A stretch of 59,853 nt of DNA, from positions 1 through 59,853 of the forward strand of contig JAOUNS010000022.1 of the NCBI GenBank assembly GCA_029880855.1, given 5' to 3'. Position 1 is the stretch's first letter; every line of letters starts with the position of its first letter. The position numbers were made by a program, and so were the translations under genes. Below the pieces are notes generated by a model. It had not been told where the DNA came from, searched no databases, and worked only from the letters and a program-made list of their open reading frames with translations. This document shows positions 59,782 through 59,853 of this stretch, piece after piece. The stretch is from Gammaproteobacteria bacterium. Its GTDB lineage: Bacteria; Pseudomonadota; Gammaproteobacteria; UBA6429; Thiohalophilaceae.

Positions 59782-59853
59782 ATTATTTGATGATGAAATG
59801 CATCTCAACCACTCGCCGATGATGGGGCCGATCCTTGCGGCAAGATTCTTGTT

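Noticed and set aside
59461-59790. 109-residue open frame over the terminal hairpins
   Set aside because: It starts within another gene and mostly translates a non-coding repeat known for such false calls.
1-59853. CRISPR arrays, rRNA or tRNA genes
   Set aside because: No regular short repeats with spacers, no conserved rRNA stretches and no convincing cloverleaf were found by eye; a tRNA scan was not possible.

Overview
The window looks like a chromosomal segment of a gammaproteobacterium, probably a respiratory and possibly sulfur-oxidising one. The conserved genes in the right two thirds (typA, dtd, ychJ, yrfG, nudE followed by cysQ, an aroF/G/H-type DAHP synthase, a YbaK-type deacylase) are typical of that class. 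Large c-type cytochromes, a TauE/SafE anion exporter, NnrU and many c-di-GMP and two-component proteins fit a redox-active environmental bacterium. The assignment is inference; no rRNA or tRNA gene was seen.

Bases 1 to about 16,500 are accessory in character. Genes are mostly single, in mixed orientation, with wide AT-rich gaps. They include a pentapeptide-repeat protein, an acetyltransferase, a zinc-ribbon protein, an arsR/AHSA1/MAPEG operon, a single-chain TssB-TssC sheath protein with no other type VI secretion genes nearby, a YceK-like lipoprotein, an ankyrin protein, an M50-type membrane protease and a predicted seven-repeat secreted protein with a sorting-type tail. The gaps hold several repeat families: long hairpins around the pentapeptide gene, a degenerate motif of about 45 bases in six gaps always in the same orientation, an attC-like site and a 132-bp inverted-repeat element whose relative lies at 58.2 kb.

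Bases 16,500 to 30,000 carry an MscS channel, a PAS-protein/chemoreceptor pair resembling the split energy-taxis receptor CetB/CetA, a tetraheme cytochrome with an UshA-like N-terminal half, and divergently from it a 921-residue diheme peroxidase-like protein. A translationally coupled AAA+ ATPase/TPR pair and a hemerythrin- or Rsd-like helical protein follow.

Bases 30,000 to 45,700 hold nnrU (behind an NtrC-like site), tauE/safE with a small membrane partner and a divergent LysR regulator, a large PAS-GGDEF-EAL protein, an orphan TRAP solute-binding protein, a dienelactone-hydrolase-like protein lacking two catalytic residues, the DAHP synthase, a 43-residue membrane peptide, ybaK, ychJ, an orphan OmpR-type regulator and a secreted metalloprotease with a CFI-box tail.

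Bases 45,700 to the end are mostly core genes: typA, then a tightly packed membrane protein/pip/dtd/lipoprotein run, a diguanylate cyclase beside a hybrid histidine kinase, ykgJ- and yqaA-type genes, yrfG, nudE and cysQ. The last 1.6 kb returns to repeats and small secreted proteins and ends in a multi-hairpin repeat.
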